Shown here: positions 61,308 to 64,000 of the stretch, one piece after another
How the letters are laid out: each line of letters opens with the position of its first letter
Position numbering within the stretch: position 1 is the first letter of the stretch
Source: Longimonas halophila
GTDB lineage: Bacteria; Bacteroidota; Rhodothermia; Rhodothermales; Salinibacteraceae
DNA: 64,000 nucleotides
Assembly: GCF_002554705.1 (NCBI RefSeq)
Contig: NZ_PDEP01000001.1
Coordinates: 186,001 to 250,000, forward strand
Reading direction: 5' to 3'
The notes under the pieces: model-generated
Database searches by the model: none
Seen by the model: the letters and a program-made list of their open reading frames with translations, nothing else
What the model was told of the DNA's origin: nothing
Made by a program: the position numbers and the translations under genes

Positions 61308-61973
61308 ATGATATGTCGTGTTAAGCCTATTCTCGCCCTCGGAGTGCTGCTCATTGCTACCAGCGGATGTGTCTCGCATACGCCCGTTAGCGAGTCGGCC
61401 ATGTTTCATGATCGGGCCACGTATCCTTCGCATCAGAACACGATGGGCGTAGGTGTAACGGGCACATATTCGCCCACGCAGCACCTGGCCCGAGATGTCG
61501 CGACAGATGAGAACCTGTCGCGGGAGCCTGTGAATCCCAGCCGCTTCAGTGGCGGACTCTACCTTGCCGGCTTTGATTCAGCGGGCCGATATGGGGCGGG
61601 GCTTACGCTTGGTCTGTTTACGGTCGGCGTTGATGCCACTACGCAACTGTGGAGGCGTAACTATCTGACAGTCTCTCTGTCTGCTCTGAAGCAAGGACAG
61701 ATCATTCTTCAGCATCGCACCTACAACAGCCCCCGGCTGGGCGCTGCGGTGGGTCTCGGGTACCGGTATGATACACTTGCGTTCAAATCCCCCTCTCCAA
61801 TCGGCATTGGTGTAAGCGAAGCAGGCGTTCATTCGTTGGGGATGCGTGCCCTGTCCATCATCCGCGCCCAGGGGGATACAAGGGGCGGCATCAAGGTGAG
61901 CGCCTATGCCGGGTATGCCCCAACTGTGCACCGCCCTATGGTTACTCTGACGCTGACTGTGGGCGCATTTTAG
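61308..61973 (+). CDS. Lipoprotein with barrel-like sequence, unknown
   Basis: 221 residues: signal and lipobox (LLIATSGC, C21), then mostly amphipathic beta strands (GGLYLAGFDS, GAGLTLGLFTVGVD, LGAAVGLGYRYD, MVTLTLTVGAF). Such proteins occur in Bacteroidota as outer-membrane-associated assemblies. Likely cotranscribed with the preceding barrel gene. No family named. Confidence 0.65.
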   Translation: MICRVKPILALGVLLIATSGCVSHTPVSESAMFHDRATYPSHQNTMGVGVTGTYSPTQHLARDVATDENLSREPVNPSRFSGGLYLAGFDSAGRYGAGLTLGLFTVGVDATTQLWRRNYLTVSLSALKQGQIILQHRTYNSPRLGAAVGLGYRYDTLAFKSPSPIGIGVSEAGVHSLGMRALSIIRAQGDTRGGIKVSAYAGYAPTVHRPMVTLTLTVGAF

Positions 61974-62018
61974 CGACGGCATAAGATCTCCCAGTCATGC
62001 ATGTCTGTGCTTGTACCG

Positions 62019-62405
62019 CTACTCCACGTACATGGTAATGGCATCGGTGAGGGCGCTGCCGCGCATGCCCGAGAGGTCGACGTCGAAGGGCTGGTCGGTG
62101 CCGTCGACCGAGACGCCGGGCACTCCCCGCCGGGCGTTCATGGCATCGGTGCCAGTTTCGTTTTTGAGGAGCAGCGCCGCCATCGGAATGTCGGGCGCGT
62201 TTGAGGCGTCCACGGCGTCGGCGAACTGCTCCTGTCCGGCGCCCCACTCCTGGATGGCGGTGGCAATGGCCTGCAGCGCTTCGTTGTGGTCGGTGTCGTC
62301 GCTGGCTTTTTCGGCGCGGGTAAGGGCCGCCTCCAGGTCGCGTCGGGCGGCATCACAGGTGGATACGGCGGATTCGAGCGCGGCAATGGCGTCGTCGGAT
62401 AGCAT
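62019..62405 (-). CDS. Small acidic soluble protein, unknown
   Basis: 128 residues from the ATG giving MLSDDAIAALESAVSTCDA; the longer frame upstream is not protein-like. Acidic, mostly helical N-terminal half (to about 70), then a short domain with FDVDLSGMRGSALTDAITMY. No signal peptide. Single gene converging on the lipoprotein above. No family recognised. Confidence 0.6.
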   Translation of the reverse strand: MLSDDAIAALESAVSTCDAARRDLEAALTRAEKASDDTDHNEALQAIATAIQEWGAGQEQFADAVDASNAPDIPMAALLLKNETGTDAMNARRGVPGVSVDGTDQPFDVDLSGMRGSALTDAITMYVE

Positions 62406-62752
62406 GGTTGAGCAGGGGATGCAGTACGTAAAATTGCGTAAGCGATTTGCCTTAACGAGACGCTGCGCGGTGGGTTCGGGAGACTGGGCAACTGCGACGC
62501 ATGGGGGAGCAGCGCGCCATCGCTTTACCGCTGGAATAGGACCTATCACAAAAAACAGGACCTCCCGGAGCGCGGAAGATCCTGCGGATGGGGCGTAATG
62601 CCTTGTGTTCCCCCTAAAAACGTAGCCGGATGTTAGCTTTGCCCGTTCGGAGGCCGTTGCTAACTGAGCAGGAGATGGTTCCTCCGACAGTGGTCGGAGC
62701 CACTGGGGGCGGGGCTCCGCTCACCATGACAGTTCGTTTGCGTGACGTTCCA
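62406..62752. other. Intergenic region carrying the second hairpin repeat
   Basis: About 350 bases between two minus-strand genes. Its main content is the 62-bp repeat at 62670-62731. The bases nearer 62406 should hold the promoter of the small acidic protein gene; nothing else recognised. Confidence 0.5.
62670..62731 (+). repeat. 62-bp hairpin repeat, copy 2
   Basis: Same strand and 58 of 62 identical to the copy at 5792-5853, with the same CTCCGAC-AGTG-GTCGGAG hairpin. It lies 22 bases downstream of the end of the M14-like gene, where it might act as a transcript end for the minus strand. Confidence 0.85.
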
Positions 62753-64000
62753 TCAGAACGTGTCGCCGAAGAATAAGGCGTTCAGGAACAGGCCGTTCGT
62801 GCCGTACCAAAAGGCGCGAAAGTTAGGATTGTCCATGAGCAGGATAACCTGTCCGCTGCCGCGCTGTTCGGCCACGAGAGCAGCGCTTTCTTGGGCGATT
62901 TCCTCAACGGGATCCGAGATGTAGCCGCTGATGCGTGGGGTGTCGGTGTACGTGCCCACGGTGTGTCCGGGCTCCTCATGCGGCTCGTAGAACCGTGTGC
63001 CGCGCCGGAAGACGGGGATCGTTTCGTCGTATCCGAAGGCCAGCGGATGGGTGGTGTCGAGCTGGGCCTCGAAGATGGAGCCGCCAATGCCTTGCGCACC
63101 GCGGGCCTCGCCCAGGTCGGCGTAGTCCTGATCGGCCACGAGCGAGTCGACGTCGAGCGTTTTGGCTTCGAGTTCGACCATTTCGTGGTCTACGGCCCAG
63201 CGCACGCCGGTGTGGGAGGCGATGAGCGTACCGCCGTCTTCGACCCATGCCTGCACGCGCTCGGCATCGAGTCCGTCGTAGCTGCCGCCGGCCATTACGA
63301 GCGTGTTGTACTCGCTGAGGTCGAGGCTTTCGATGTAGCTGATGTCGAGCAGCGATACGGGCATGTCGAAGCGTTCGCTAAGCAGGTGCCACACCTCGCC
63401 GGCGTTGGCTGCACTGGCGCCGCCCCAGCGGGAGCGTCCGTCGTTGCCGGTGACGAGTGCGACTTCGGGCTTCTGAAGCACGGTGCTGCTGGCCGAGCCC
63501 AGGTCGGGGCCCTGCGGGGTGAGGCCCCGATTCACGGCCATGATTTCGACGTGGTGTGCCGAAGCGGCCTCTTGCACGGCAGCGTGGACCTCCTGGCGTG
63601 TGGCGTTGCGCTGCTGGAGTGGAATGACGATGGCGCCACGGTCGAAGGACTGTGTGGTGCCGCCGACCTCCACTTCAAATGGATCAGGCATCATGCGGGT
63701 GGTGATGTCGGCGTCTTGCAGCTGGTACAGCGCGCGCGGAGCAAAGTAGCGGCCCCACGGCATCACGTAAGCGACCTCGGCCTCGCCGCCAACTACGCGT
63801 CCGCCGTCGTACGACATGTCGGTGATGCGCTCGCCGCGCACGCCATCGGGTGTGGACGTCAGCTCGCTGTAGTCGGTGCCAAAGGCCAGCGGCAGGGTCC
63901 ACGTAGACACGTCGTAGAAGAGCGAGTCTTGAAACGTAGTGCGCTGCTCCATGACGCCTTTCACGAAGCGGCCTTGCTCTTGGTCGAGCGGCACCCAGTA
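62753..64000 (-). CDS. M14-family metallopeptidase-like protein, C-terminal part (cut by window edge)
   Basis: The visible 415 residues begin off-window (frame open to 64000). VPLDQEQGRFVKGVMEQRT, then YDVSTWTLPLAFGTDYSEL match the post-catalytic region of large secreted M14 zinc carboxypeptidase-like proteins of Bacteroidota. From about residue 170 onward comes a class I glutamine-amidotransferase-like alpha/beta domain (EVALVTGNDGRSRWGG, LVMAGGSYDGLD, VEDGGTLIASHTGVRW) without the catalytic cysteine, ending NALFFGDTF. The zinc site lies outside the window, so activity cannot be judged. Confidence 0.65.
   Translation of the reverse strand, partial: YWVPLDQEQGRFVKGVMEQRTTFQDSLFYDVSTWTLPLAFGTDYSELTSTPDGVRGERITDMSYDGGRVVGGEAEVAYVMPWGRYFAPRALYQLQDADITTRMMPDPFEVEVGGTTQSFDRGAIVIPLQQRNATRQEVHAAVQEAASAHHVEIMAVNRGLTPQGPDLGSASSTVLQKPEVALVTGNDGRSRWGGASAANAGEVWHLLSERFDMPVSLLDISYIESLDLSEYNTLVMAGGSYDGLDAERVQAWVEDGGTLIASHTGVRWAVDHEMVELEAKTLDVDSLVADQDYADLGEARGAQGIGGSIFEAQLDTTHPLAFGYDETIPVFRRGTRFYEPHEEPGHTVGTYTDTPRISGYISDPVEEIAQESAALVAEQRGSGQVILLMDNPNFRAFWYGTNGLFLNALFFGDTF

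Noticed and set aside
1..64000. CRISPR array, prophage or replication origin
   Set aside because: No regularly spaced repeats with unique spacers, no phage structural or integrase genes, and no DnaA-box cluster were seen.

Overview
The window reads as chromosome of a halophilic or halotolerant member of the Rhodothermota/Bacteroidota group (Salinibacter/Salisaeta/Longimonas-like). The reasons are a short Bacteroidota-type primary sigma factor, TonB-dependent receptors with carboxypeptidase-regulatory N-domains, a FecI/FecR/FecA/DUF4249 set, a protein with a type IX secretion sorting tail, a two-component-propeller sensor kinase, strongly acidic proteins, and an almost complete lack of Shine-Dalgarno sequences. 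This placement is inference from gene content; no rRNA is present.

Layout. 1-525: 5' part of a sensor kinase cut by the window edge, followed by about 1.1 kb of repeats and possible regulatory DNA. 1.6-7.3 kb: two bacterial PH-domain membrane proteins overlapping malQ, a repeat-rich gap, a CBS protein and an SDR. 7.5-14.8 kb: a Tat-exported high-potential iron-sulfur protein, an Oar-like TonB receptor with a partner lipoprotein, and an outer-membrane barrel. 15.0-21.4 kb: tRNA-Leu(UAA), endonuclease IV, glycosyltransferase, YfhO-like protein, gatC and the primary sigma factor. 21.9-26.1 kb: a GH3-type adenylating enzyme diverging from folP-cdaA-pcm. 26.7-30.0 kb: the complete oxidative pentose phosphate set gnd-zwf-pgl. 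30.1-33.4 kb: NSS transporter, redoxin and a divergent acyl-CoA-reductase-like protein.

33.4-37.7 kb is an accessory zone: repeat remnants, a small membrane protein, then a run of gene ends joined together (pilC 3' end, RHS 3' end with frameshift, a coupled membrane/lipoprotein, pilB 5' end, DUF4249 3' end). 37.7-42.5 kb returns to housekeeping genes (Nfu-N domain, two small envelope proteins, adk, polyprenyl synthase, HPr, YqeY, CvpA). 42.6-48.2 kb is the FecI-FecR-FecA-DUF4249 uptake and signalling operon on the minus strand. 49-54.2 kb holds a secreted protein, a ThiY/NMT1-like gene behind a TPP riboswitch, and a secreted S9 peptidase. 54.3-60.5 kb is a two-component system plus an FG-GAP-like type IX substrate. 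60.7-64 kb carries small outer-membrane proteins and the C-terminal part of an M14-family protein running off the edge.

The most notable signals are: a 185-bp MITE with IS5/IS1031-like ends and a TTA target duplication sitting exactly between the TPP riboswitch and the thiamine gene it should control; the mosaic of truncated genes around the RHS cassette, whose DUF4249 fragment has diverged from the intact gene 5 kb away almost only at synonymous positions; a 62-bp hairpin repeat present twice; and a recurrent pyrimidine-rich context directly before start codons.
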